A stretch of 34,935 nt of DNA from contig JBHJGS010000019.1 in the NCBI GenBank assembly GCA_050331575.1, positions 1 through 34,935 on the forward strand, read 5' to 3'. The DNA comes from JBHJGS01 sp050331575 (lineage in GTDB: Bacteria; Pseudomonadota; Alphaproteobacteria; Sphingomonadales; Rhodothalassiaceae). The translations under genes and the position numbers were made by a program. Shown here piece after piece: positions 16,611 through 24,270 of this stretch (position 1 is the stretch's first letter; every line of letters starts with the position of its first letter). Under the pieces are notes generated by a model. The model was given only the letters and a program-made list of their open reading frames with translations, searched no databases and was not told the DNA's origin.

Positions 16611-17741
16611 TTACGCCGCCTGCTTCAGCTTCTCATGAACAACGGCGCCGTCCTTCACCACCAGAACGCCCTTGATGATCTCGTCGTCCCAGTCGATCTT
16701 GACCGCTCCGGTGTCCTTGTCGGCGATCAGGCCGAGGAAATTCAGCAGATTCTTGGCATAGAGCGCGGACGCGTCGGTGGCCAGGCGCGACGGCATATTG
16801 CGGTGGCCGACAATCTTGACGCCCTTATGATCGACCACCTTGCCGGGTTTGGACAACGCGCAATTGCCGCCCTGCTCCACCGCCAGATCGACGATCACCG
16901 AGCCGGGCTTCATGCTTTCCACCATCGCCTTGTCGATCAGCTTGGGCGCCGGACGGCCGGGGATCAGCGCGGTGGTGATGACGATATCCTGCTTGGCGAT
17001 GTGGCCGGCGACCAGCTCGGCCTGCTTGTTCTTGTACTCGTTGGACATTTCCTTGGCATAGCCGCCTTCGGTCTCGGCCTGCTTGGCCTCCTCATCCTCG
17101 ACCATGACGAATTTGGCGCCGAGGCTTTCCACCTGTTCCTTGGCCGCCAGACGCACATCGGTGGCCGAGACCACCGCGCCCAATCGCCGCGCCGTGGCGA
17201 TGGCCTGTAGCCCCGCCACGCCAGCCCCCATGACGAACACGCGCGCCGGTGCCACGGTGCCCGCGGCGGTCATCATCATCGGCATGGCGCGGGCAAATTG
17301 CTCGGTGGCGTCCAAGACGGCCTTGTACCCGGCCAGATTGGATTGCGAGGACAGCACATCCATCGCCTGCGCCCGGGTGATGCGGGGCATGAATTCCATG
17401 GCAAAGGCGATCAGCCCGTGCTGGGCATAGCCAGCCAGCTTTTCGCCATTGTTGAACGGGTTCAACATGGCGATCAGCAACGAGCCTTGCTTGGCGCCTT
17501 CCAATTGCGCCGGGTCGGGCGCCTGCACCGCCAAAATGGCATCGCACTCGCTTAACGCCACCGATTTGGCAAGCTCCGCCCCGGCCTCCTGATAGGCGGC
17601 ATCGGGATAGGCCGCAGGGGTGCCCGCACCTTCTTGCACCACCAGTTGGTGGCCTGCTGCGGTCAGCTTCTTCACGGTTTCCGGCGTGGCGGCCACACGG
17701 CGTTCCCCGTCGGCCTGCTCCTTCAGAACGGCAATGCGCAT
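16611..17741 (-). CDS. pntAA: NAD(P) transhydrogenase subunit alpha, NAD-binding part (alpha1)
   Basis: The 376-residue product is soluble domain I, which binds NAD(H) at the cytoplasmic face. It opens MRIAVLKE..DGERRVAATPETVKKL, the alanine dehydrogenase/PNT N-terminal motif. The Rossmann loop is VFVMGAGVAGLQAIATARRLGAVVSATDVR, and PGSVIVDLAVEQGGNC and VGHRNMPSRLATDASALYAKN close the domain. AAGGGA stands 9 bases before the ATG. It is the first gene of the pnt operon; a -35-like TTGCAC lies about 40 bases upstream, but the matching -10 is weak. The 132-base gap to the divergent outer-membrane gene holds both promoters. Confidence 0.97.
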   Translation of the reverse strand: MRIAVLKEQADGERRVAATPETVKKLTAAGHQLVVQEGAGTPAAYPDAAYQEAGAELAKSVALSECDAILAVQAPDPAQLEGAKQGSLLIAMLNPFNNGEKLAGYAQHGLIAFAMEFMPRITRAQAMDVLSSQSNLAGYKAVLDATEQFARAMPMMMTAAGTVAPARVFVMGAGVAGLQAIATARRLGAVVSATDVRLAAKEQVESLGAKFVMVEDEEAKQAETEGGYAKEMSNEYKNKQAELVAGHIAKQDIVITTALIPGRPAPKLIDKAMVESMKPGSVIVDLAVEQGGNCALSKPGKVVDHKGVKIVGHRNMPSRLATDASALYAKNLLNFLGLIADKDTGAVKIDWDDEIIKGVLVVKDGAVVHEKLKQAA

Positions 17742-17873
17742 CGATACGGTTCCCTTGTTTGCGCCAGACCATGCCGCGACTGATCCATGCGTGCAAGTCC
17801 CGGCGCGTCACTTGCAATTGGCCCCCGGCCATGGTGTTGTTTCGCGTCATTGGTCTGAGCTGGGGAGTGAAGG

Positions 17874-18653
17874 ATGCGGGGGATCATTGCCTTGGCCGGG
17901 CTGTTGGCGACACCGGCGGTCTGGGGTCTTGACCTGCCTGACGGCAATCGCTGGTTCATTGCCGGAAATGCTGGTATCAGCCTGCAGCGCGATCAAGACG
18001 GCAGCTTGCTCACCGTGACCAGCCCGCTCAGCATTGGCGCCCTCACGGCGACAGCGGATAGCGCCTCGATCAGCCTGGACTTCGAGACAGGATTGGCACT
18101 GGGCGTGCGCGCCGGCTATGCCTTCGAACCGTTCGACTCTCCGGCCGGGCCGATCCAAATCCGCGTCGCATTGGACCATCTATACCGGGAGAATGATGCA
18201 GCCAGCGCTGAGCCGGCATTGGCCACACTGCTGGCCGACGGACAAAGTCAGGTGGTGTTCCCGCAGGTGATGGTGGAAGGCGATCAATCCTCCAACGCAT
18301 TCCACGCCACCGGCCTGATTGAATTTCATGGGCTGGACCGCTTCGTCCCCTATTTTGGCGTCGGTGCGGGCATTGCCGGTGTGGAGTCGGACCTGGTGCT
18401 GGTGGCCAGCAACGCGGACGGGGAGGAAATCCGCCAGTCTTATGGCGGGTCGGTCGATGCGGAATTCAGCTATCAGATCCTCGGCGGGGTCAAATACCGG
18501 GTGACTGATCGCTTCGATGTGCTGGTGGAGGGCCGCTTCATCGAAACCAACGAACCGGATTTCGATCTGGAGCAACCAGGCGGCGCCCCCGTCGCGTTTG
18601 ACGCGGATTTCAGCCACTTTCACGTCACCGCCGGGGTTCAGTTCAGCTTTTAG
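17874..18653 (+). CDS. Outer-membrane beta-barrel protein
   Basis: The 259-residue product has a short signal peptide (MRGIIALAGLLATPAVWG) and then alternating-hydrophobicity strands typical of an 8-stranded OmpA/OmpW-like barrel: GNRWFIAGNAGISL, ALGVRAGYAF, PIQIRVALDHLY, FVPYFGVGAGIAG, SYQILGGVKYRV, FDVLVEGRFI and the final HFHVTAGVQFSF with terminal phenylalanine for insertion by the BAM machinery. A ribosome site GGGGAG stands 6 bases before the ATG. It is divergent from pntAA and converges on the envelope operon at 18709-21216. The ligand or role is not evident. Confidence 0.8.
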   Translation: MRGIIALAGLLATPAVWGLDLPDGNRWFIAGNAGISLQRDQDGSLLTVTSPLSIGALTATADSASISLDFETGLALGVRAGYAFEPFDSPAGPIQIRVALDHLYRENDAASAEPALATLLADGQSQVVFPQVMVEGDQSSNAFHATGLIEFHGLDRFVPYFGVGAGIAGVESDLVLVASNADGEEIRQSYGGSVDAEFSYQILGGVKYRVTDRFDVLVEGRFIETNEPDFDLEQPGGAPVAFDADFSHFHVTAGVQFSF

Positions 18654-18708
18654 GGCCGTATCCGACCGCCTGGTATCGTACAAAAAGTCCAACCGGTCGG
18701 GGGGTGCT

Positions 18709-19371
18709 TCAGCGCCGGCTGCGTTGTGCGCGGCGGCGCAACGCCTGCTGCCCGGCATGCACCGCGCGGTCAAAGGCAGGGCCATTGGCGCGGGCACCGG
18801 TGATCAGCCCGTCAACCCGGCCGATCTGGGCGTCGAAATAATACAGTGATGGCGCGTGGAACAGCATCATGAACAGACGCCCACCGGCAAAGGCGCCGAC
18901 CGCGCGCCCCTGGCGCGCCACTTCGTCACTACCGATGAAGCGAAAATCGATCTGAAAGCCATCAAGACCCAGAAAGGGCCGCGGACCCAACGCGGTGAGG
19001 TGAAAAATATGCGCGCCCTGGCGCAGCCGCAAAGACGATTCGATCATGTCGGCCACCTCGTGCGGCAGCATCGGATATCGAATCCGCGGATAATAGCCGC
19101 GGTCGCTGGCGGGATTGGCAAACAAGGTTTGGCCCGGCTTCAGACCGCCCCAGATGCCCAACCAGTCCAGATACCGGCCTTCGCGCGTCCACACCTCGCC
19201 GCGGCTACGGTGCGCGCCGGCTTGCGCCAGTCGGTTCCAGCCGCTGGCGGGCTGCAATCGGATGGTTTTGTCGGCGGCGACCGGGTGGACGCCTGCTCCT
19301 ACGGCCCGATGGCGTTCTACACACCCGGCCAGTAGCATCACGGCAAGCACGCAGAGCAGCGGGCGGGTCAT
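18709..19371 (-). CDS. Putative lipoprotein, third gene of envelope operon
   Basis: The 220-residue product starts MTRPLLCVLAVMLLAGC, a lipoprotein signal with lipobox LAGC and modified cysteine C17. I do not recognise a family. The mature part contains YLDWLGIWGGLKPGQTLF, RYPMLPHEVADMIESSL, GFQIDFRFIGSDE and RLFMMLFHAPSLYYFDAQIGRVDGLITGAR, suggesting a compact mixed alpha/beta domain, with an Arg-rich tail. Its ATG overlaps the stop of the M48 protease gene by 4 bases, so it is translated as part of that operon and probably works in the same process at the outer membrane or in the periplasm. Confidence 0.75.
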   Translation of the reverse strand: MTRPLLCVLAVMLLAGCVERHRAVGAGVHPVAADKTIRLQPASGWNRLAQAGAHRSRGEVWTREGRYLDWLGIWGGLKPGQTLFANPASDRGYYPRIRYPMLPHEVADMIESSLRLRQGAHIFHLTALGPRPFLGLDGFQIDFRFIGSDEVARQGRAVGAFAGGRLFMMLFHAPSLYYFDAQIGRVDGLITGARANGPAFDRAVHAGQQALRRRAQRSRR

Positions 19372-20516
19372 GGCTCGGCCTTAAGATAGTGCCGCAGCAT
19401 GGCCGCATCCGATGCCTCAGGCCTGGCCGTCAGATAGCGTGCCAAATAGGCGCGCGCAGCCGCGATCCTGCCCTGCTTCAGCAGAACCAGGCCGATGCCA
19501 CGATCAATCTCCGGTGCCTGTGCGCCCAAGGCGCGGGCCTGCCGAAACAGCTTAAGCGCACGCGCGCGGTCCTTCTGCCAGCCTCGCCGCCGATACATCT
19601 CAGCCTCCAGATAGGTGAGGTCGGCAGGCCAGGAGATCTGGCCGCGCAGGTCTTCGATCAGCCAGTGCGTTGCATCGAAATTGTTGAGCGTCAGTTGGTC
19701 CTCCAGAAACGCGACCCGCCAGGGGTCCAGCGCTGCGTCGAAGCGGGCAACAGCGCGCTTTCCGCCCTCGACGCGCAGGTCAAGCGCCCGCCGCGCCAGC
19801 GTCCGCCGGCGCTCTCGCGTGGTCGGGTGGGTTCGATAAAAGGCGTTGCGGCGTTCGCTTCTGGCCAGCTTTCGCCCGCCTTCGGCGGCAATTTGCGCCC
19901 ACACCTCAGAGGCCGCGACAGGATCATAGCCGGCCGCGGCCATCAGGCGGGTGCCGATTTCATCCGATTCGCGCTCGTGATGGCGGCTATAGGGATAATT
20001 CATCTCGGCCAGAAAGCGGGCGACATCGCCCAGTCCGCCCACGGCCAAGAAGTTCGCAGCGCCAAGGGTGATCTTGTGCATTCGCCGCTGATGCAGGCTG
20101 TGGGCGCGCGTATAGTGGCCGAGTTCATGACCCATGACCGCCGCCAACTGCGCCTCGTCGCGGACCCGCAAGAGCAGGCCGGTATAAATGTGCATCTGCC
20201 CATTGGCGCCCATGGCCGCGTTAAAGAAGGGCGCCCGCAAGACATAGATGCGAATTTCGGCGCAATAGTCCGGCGCCAGGCGGCAAAGAATATCCTTCAG
20301 ATAAGCCTGCAAAGCGGGATCGTGTAGCACGAAATGCGACTGCGCCACCTGCTGCTCCAGCCGGTCCATGATCATCCATAGCCCGCGTTCGGCCTCGCCC
20401 TGGGGCTCATACCCCGGCGGCACGCGCACCGGCAGGTCCGCATCGAGCGCCGGGCCCGCCGCCCCAAGCGCCAGCCAGGCCAGCGCCGCAGCCATTGCCC
20501 TAAAGCGCCGCATCAC
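19368..20516 (-). CDS. Exported M48-family metalloprotease with TPR-like C-terminus (BepA-like)
   Basis: The 382-residue product has a signal peptide (MAAALAWLALGAAGPALDA) and a zinc-protease core. HELGH at 130-134 binds zinc, and the third ligand is E181 in the E-x-x-x-D segment ERESD. FFNAAMGANGQMHIYTGLLLRVRDEAQLAAVMGHELGH is the standard Peptidase_M48 run-in. After about residue 300 the sequence shows TPR-like helices (ALKLFRQARALG, GLVLLKQGRIAAARAYLARYL). BepA/YfgC-type proteins with this layout check beta-barrel protein assembly in the periplasm. Here the gene is shorter than BepA (about 487) and lies between two lipoprotein genes, overlapping the first by 17 bases if ATG 20516 is used. 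Confidence 0.9.
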   Translation of the reverse strand: MMRRFRAMAAALAWLALGAAGPALDADLPVRVPPGYEPQGEAERGLWMIMDRLEQQVAQSHFVLHDPALQAYLKDILCRLAPDYCAEIRIYVLRAPFFNAAMGANGQMHIYTGLLLRVRDEAQLAAVMGHELGHYTRAHSLHQRRMHKITLGAANFLAVGGLGDVARFLAEMNYPYSRHHERESDEIGTRLMAAAGYDPVAASEVWAQIAAEGGRKLARSERRNAFYRTHPTTRERRRTLARRALDLRVEGGKRAVARFDAALDPWRVAFLEDQLTLNNFDATHWLIEDLRGQISWPADLTYLEAEMYRRRGWQKDRARALKLFRQARALGAQAPEIDRGIGLVLLKQGRIAAARAYLARYLTARPEASDAAMLRHYLKAEP

Positions 20517-21216
20517 TCACCGCAGCGGCGGGCAGATCCTTCAATAAGGCCTGGACCAATTTTCCTGCGTTTTCGGGTCGGCGGAGATCCAGCGTGTAGG
20601 ACAGCAAGAGCGCGCCCCAGACAATATCGCCGGTGCGCGTATCGATCAGCGAGGCATGGGCATAGGTCGACCCGCCCAGCAGCGGATAGCCGATCACCAG
20701 ATTGGCAGCGACTTGCAAGGCGATATGGGCACTGCTCGCATAGGTGTCGCGTAGGACCAGGAAAAAGGCGTAATCAGCCCCGGCGGCCGCGCCGATGAGC
20801 CGAGCAGGCGGGCCGAGGGTCCAGCGTAATTGGCCGCGTTTGCTTGGCAGATCCGGGCCGATCAGCTTGTGCTCAAGGATCGAGCGGCTGACGGCACGGT
20901 TCAGGGTCAACAGCTCGGTCAAGGCCCGTCGCTTGTCCGGGGCCAGGGCCTCCAGGTCGAACAGCGACCACTGCTCCCCGGCCAGGCGTGCGGTCAGCGC
21001 CTGGGTGATCGCTGCGGTCGCCTGTTGGGTCCACCCCACACGCGGCTCAACCAGGCCGCTGGCGGTCAGCAGGCCCAACTGCACGCCCGGCGGCATGATG
21101 GCGATGCGCACGGGCTGCCCGGCCACCGGGCGCAAGCTCCCGATCGACCGTAAACTGTCGGTTGCCGTGCAACCAGACAAGGACAGGAATAACAATGCGA
21201 GCACAAGACGCCCCAC
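20500..21216 (-). CDS. Putative lipoprotein, first gene of envelope operon
   Basis: The 238-residue product begins with GTG and reads MGRLVLALLFLSLSGC, a lipoprotein signal with lipobox LSGC and cysteine C16. I do not recognise the family. VRIAIMPPGVQLGLLTASG and YAFFLVLRDTYASSAHIALQVAANLVIGYPLLGGSTYAHASLIDTRTGDIVWGALLLSYTLDLR suggest a domain that resembles outer-membrane lipoproteins whose C-terminal strands end in a DTRTG.IVW motif. It overlaps the M48 gene, and together with the 18709 gene makes a three-gene unit. The promoter probably lies in the 242-base gap upstream, where TATAAG occurs on the minus strand at 21258-21253. Confidence 0.75.
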   Translation of the reverse strand: MGRLVLALLFLSLSGCTATDSLRSIGSLRPVAGQPVRIAIMPPGVQLGLLTASGLVEPRVGWTQQATAAITQALTARLAGEQWSLFDLEALAPDKRRALTELLTLNRAVSRSILEHKLIGPDLPSKRGQLRWTLGPPARLIGAAAGADYAFFLVLRDTYASSAHIALQVAANLVIGYPLLGGSTYAHASLIDTRTGDIVWGALLLSYTLDLRRPENAGKLVQALLKDLPAAAVSDAAL

Positions 21217-21267
21217 CCGCCGAGCCCCCGCTTTCGGTGTGCGAACTTCTCGCTTATACTCGCAAAG

Positions 21268-21319
21268 GATCGGAGGTTTGGCAAGCCGCTTAGGGCGACG
21301 GGGCCAATCTCCTCCGATC
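21268..21319. repeat. Imperfect inverted repeat upstream of the lipoprotein-M48 operon
   Basis: GATCGGAGG (21268-21276) pairs with CCTCCGATC (21311-21319), and inside it TTGGC (21278-21282) pairs with GCCAA (21303-21307), leaving a 20-base loop. It lies just upstream of a TATAAG on the minus strand and may be an operator, or the end signal for the DHS-like gene transcript coming from the right. The rest of 21217-21458 holds no gene I can support. Confidence 0.5.
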
Positions 21320-21458
21320 GCCCGCTTGCACCGGTCGCGATTCGGAGCCCTGCGTGCCCCCGCCGTAAACGAGGCCGAGGCGTGTTGCCATTGCGACCGG
21401 CATTGCCCTTGCTGATTGCCGCCTGAGCGGGCCTGTCTTTGCCACCCCGTGCCCGGGG

Positions 21459-22499
21459 TCAGTGTGCCGCGAACAGCGTGGCGAAGCGTCGACGCTCGCG
21501 GGTCTTCCAGTGGCCGCGATGATAGGCGTCAGATGCCAAGAGCGGCACCACCGAGCCGGCTTCGGCAAACACCATCTGCTCAAAGACCGTATCGACCTTG
21601 CCCCAGCTGCAGGCCTCTTTCAGGGTCGAGGAGGAACAGGCGCCATCGCGCACATCGGCCACGGTGATTTGCACGGCATATTTGTGCATTTCCACCTCTT
21701 CGCCCAGGATTTCCGCGCACACCACGGTGTCCTGCACGAAATTCTTCGGCACGCCGCCGCCGACCATCAGCAGGCCGGAGGCGCCGGCCTTGATCTTGAT
21801 CTCCGTCAGTTCGCGGAAATCGGCGATGCTGTCGATGGTGATCCCGGGCGTGCCCGCCTTCATCCGCTCCACCTGGTGCTTGACCAGGCCGAAGCCTGCG
21901 GAGCTGTCTGTGAAGGCCGGGCAGAAGATCGGCACATCCTGGTCATAAGCGACCTCAATCAGGCTGTTCTTCTTCTTGGCGTTGGTCTTCAGCCAGCGGC
22001 CCATCTCTCGGATGAAGGCGCGCGAAGAATAGGCGCCGGGGGTCAGGCTGTCCGCGATCTCCTTGATGATATGGTCGCAGGCCTGCAGCTCTTCCTCATC
22101 GATATAGGTGTCGTAGATGCGGTCAATATAGAGATCGCGCATCTCCTTATCATCGACATGGGGGTTGCCCTGATAATGCTTGAAACCAAGCGCTTCGAAG
22201 AAGTCCATGTCGACGATGGAGGCGCCGGTGGCGACGATGGCGTCGACCATGCCGTTGGCGACCAGATCGCGATAGACATGCATGCACCCGCCCGCCGAGG
22301 TCGAGCCGGCCAGCGTCAGGAACACGGCACACTCCGGTTCCGCCAGCATCTTGTTATAGATGTCGGTGGCGCGCGCCAGATCGCGGCTGGTGAAGCTCAT
22401 CTTGCCCATCGCCTCGACCAGTGGCCGGGCGTCGAACTGCGTGATGTCAATATGCTCCACCGGGGTGGACAAAAGCTCCGCTTTGCGGTTGCTGGTCAT
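21459..22499 (-). CDS. Deoxyhypusine-synthase-like protein, probable homospermidine synthase-type enzyme
   Basis: The 346-residue product is a homologue of deoxyhypusine synthase, an NAD-dependent aminobutyl transferase. It has VFLTLAGSTSAGGC near the N-terminus, PGITIDSIADFRELTEI, GLLMVGGGVPKNFVQDT and, in SWGKVD, K301, aligned with the lysine that forms the enzyme-imine intermediate. Bacteria lack eIF5A, so the acceptor is more likely putrescine, giving homospermidine, or another amine. The preceding gene is an ornithine-decarboxylase-type enzyme that would supply putrescine, which supports this. I chose the ATG at 22499 because AAAGGA stands 6 bases upstream; ATG 22514 overlaps the decarboxylase stop and lacks a ribosome site. 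Confidence 0.9.
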   Translation of the reverse strand: MTSNRKAELLSTPVEHIDITQFDARPLVEAMGKMSFTSRDLARATDIYNKMLAEPECAVFLTLAGSTSAGGCMHVYRDLVANGMVDAIVATGASIVDMDFFEALGFKHYQGNPHVDDKEMRDLYIDRIYDTYIDEEELQACDHIIKEIADSLTPGAYSSRAFIREMGRWLKTNAKKKNSLIEVAYDQDVPIFCPAFTDSSAGFGLVKHQVERMKAGTPGITIDSIADFRELTEIKIKAGASGLLMVGGGVPKNFVQDTVVCAEILGEEVEMHKYAVQITVADVRDGACSSSTLKEACSWGKVDTVFEQMVFAEAGSVVPLLASDAYHRGHWKTRERRRFATLFAAH

Positions 22500-22510
22500 C
22501 GAAAATCCTT

Positions 22511-23716
22511 TCATTCCGCGGCGATGGACAAGCTGGGGCGCGCCGCCGCCGGGTCAATGGCAACCAACTCCTCTGCCCCGAAGCCGTTGAACTGGGTGCG
22601 CATGGCCAAGCCATAGGCGCCCAGATGGCCGATCTCGATCCAGTCGCCCTCGGCCATGTCCTGCGGCAGATGGAACGGGCCGTCCATGCTGTCCAAGCTG
22701 TCACAGGTGGGACCGTAGAAGCTGAACGGCTGCAGGGTCTGGCTACCGCCATAGCCGACCCGGCGCACCGGAAAGGGCCAGCGCACCAGCCGGCCGGCAT
22801 CGAACAAGGCGCCGTAGGTGCCGTCATTCAGATACAGCCGGTCGCCCTTGCGCAGTTCCACTTTCACCAGCATCGACCCAGACTCGGCAACCAGGGCGCG
22901 TCCCGGTTCGCTGAACAGCGCCACCCCGGTCAAGCCATGAGCCGCAACCGCGTCGGCAATCGCTGCGCCATACTCGGCCATGGGCGGTGGCGTCATGCCA
23001 GGATAGGACACGGGAAAGCCGCCGCCGACATCGAGCACATCGAGACCCACACCGGCGGCCGCCGTCACCCGGGCGGCCAGGGCGATCGCCTCCTTATAGG
23101 CGTCCGGGCGCAGGCATTGGCTGCCAACATGAAAGGTCAGCCCCACGCGCGCGCCCAGATCCGCTGCCCGGCGCATCAGGCCTGCGGCCTCCTCCGGCGT
23201 CGCCCCGAACTTGTCGGTCAGGGCGAAGGCGGCGTCCTGACCCGCCACGGTCAAGCGGATCATCAGGGTCAGCCCGGACACGCTGCCCACCTCCTGGTTG
23301 ATCTTGACGAGCTCATCGCCACTGTCCAAGGCGAAGGTATCGATGCCAACGGCCAGCGCGTGACGGATCGCCGATCGGCTCTTCACCGGATGCATGAACG
23401 CCATCGGCGCGCCGGGCACCACCGACTGGACCGCGTCGATTTCAGCGATCGAGGCAACATCGAATCGCCGGCAGCCCGCCTCATGCAACGCGCGCAACAC
23501 ACTCCGATGCGGGTTGCACTTGACCGCATACATCATCTCGCCAGGCACGGCGTGCGCGAATGTCGCCACGGCCGTGTCGAGTGCATGGGGGTAGAAGACC
23601 GGGATCGGCCGGTCGCGATCGAGACAGGCACATGCCGCTTCCACGGAGGAAAAGGCGCGGATGTCCGGCGGTTCGGGCGCACGCAGCACCGCCACAGACG
23701 CAAAAGAGGCAGCCAT
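22511..23716 (-). CDS. Ornithine-type PLP decarboxylase, alanine-racemase fold
   Basis: The 401-residue product belongs to the fold type III decarboxylases and should convert ornithine (or lysine) to putrescine (or cadaverine). K66 in YAVKCNP forms the PLP Schiff base, H196 lies in HVGSQ, GGGFP (231-235) and EPGRA (270-274) bind phosphate, and GPTCDSLD gives catalytic C338 at the dimer interface. It is shorter than biosynthetic arginine decarboxylase and matches eukaryotic-type ODC length. The ATG at 23716 has AAGGT about 10 bases upstream; a longer frame from 23779 is less likely. It is the first gene of an operon with the DHS-like gene. Preference for ornithine over lysine cannot be decided by eye. 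Confidence 0.92.
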   Translation of the reverse strand: MAASFASVAVLRAPEPPDIRAFSSVEAACACLDRDRPIPVFYPHALDTAVATFAHAVPGEMMYAVKCNPHRSVLRALHEAGCRRFDVASIAEIDAVQSVVPGAPMAFMHPVKSRSAIRHALAVGIDTFALDSGDELVKINQEVGSVSGLTLMIRLTVAGQDAAFALTDKFGATPEEAAGLMRRAADLGARVGLTFHVGSQCLRPDAYKEAIALAARVTAAAGVGLDVLDVGGGFPVSYPGMTPPPMAEYGAAIADAVAAHGLTGVALFSEPGRALVAESGSMLVKVELRKGDRLYLNDGTYGALFDAGRLVRWPFPVRRVGYGGSQTLQPFSFYGPTCDSLDSMDGPFHLPQDMAEGDWIEIGHLGAYGLAMRTQFNGFGAEELVAIDPAAARPSLSIAAE

Positions 23717-23843
23717 AGCAAACAGACCTTGGGCAGACAGGGCCTCGCCGTCCCGCCTTGTGCGGGCGCCGAACGCCACGAAAACATGTCGGATTTTGTT
23801 CAGGAAACGTGCCGGCGCGCTTCAATCCCACGCGGACGGCCAG

Positions 23844-23873
23844 CCACCGGCTGCAGGCATCAGCAGCCGGTGG
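23844..23873. promoter_or_regulatory. Strong stem-loop upstream of the decarboxylase gene
   Basis: A perfect 11-bp stem (23844-23854 with 23863-23873) with an 8-base loop lies 128-158 bases before the decarboxylase ATG. No T tract follows on either strand, so it looks like a leader structure rather than a terminator. Confidence 0.5.
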
Positions 23874-23947
23874 TCAGACTTTCCATATGCAGAATGGACG
23901 TCCGCCACCGCCAGAAATCACGGTCCCGGCCCAAGGTCATTAAGAAT

Positions 23948-23962
23948 CGGTTGGACCAACCG
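23948..23962. promoter_or_regulatory. Perfect 15-bp palindrome CGGTTGG-A-CCAACCG
   Basis: Seven-base arms flank a single A. This compact symmetry is typical of operators for dimeric regulators rather than of RNA hairpins, since one loop base is too few. It lies in the gap between the divergent decarboxylase and isoaspartyl-peptidase genes. Confidence 0.45.
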
Positions 23963-24270
23963 CCGACGCTGCGCACTTCTCTCAGTGTCACCGAAGCCAT
24001 GGGGGCCTCTCCCATCATCAATCAGACGCCGGCCCGTCTGTTGCTCGTGATGTGCCGGTCCAATCAACAATTGAAGACGCGCCCGTCGCCCTTCGGGCGC
24101 AGTGCGACGCGAACCCCGCATGTGTCTGAAACCGCGCTCGGTTTCAAGACATGGATGCCACACGGGAAATCACATTTTCTGGCAGTCCGGTTGGCGTGGC
24201 CCTGCGGCTTGCCCCGATCGGCGGTTCCGGCGCACAGTGTGGCCAGATCCCGCCAATTTGGAGCCGCTTC

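Larger units (their letters stand above)
23717..24270. other. 554-base divergent intergenic region with several dyads, no gene seen
   Basis: No frame here looks coding. In addition to the stem-loop and palindrome listed, it holds CCCGC/GCGGG (23752-23766) just upstream of the decarboxylase ribosome site, CAGACG/CGTCTG (24023-24040), a GCGCCC/GGGCGC dyad (24079-24100) and TGAAACCG/CGGTTTCA (24127-24146). The number of dyads suggests layered control of the polyamine operon, the exported peptidase, or both. Confidence 0.5.

Noticed and set aside
15115..16638. 507-residue plus-strand open frame opposite pntB and pntAB
   Set aside because: It is rich in Gln, His, Arg, Asp and Gly with no domain, the usual antisense shadow of a high-GC membrane-protein gene; the minus strand has unmistakable pntB and pntAB.
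21459..22499. Reading the DHS-like gene as evidence for eIF5A hypusination
   Set aside because: Bacteria lack eIF5A, and the operon partner makes a free diamine; a polyamine-synthase role fits better.
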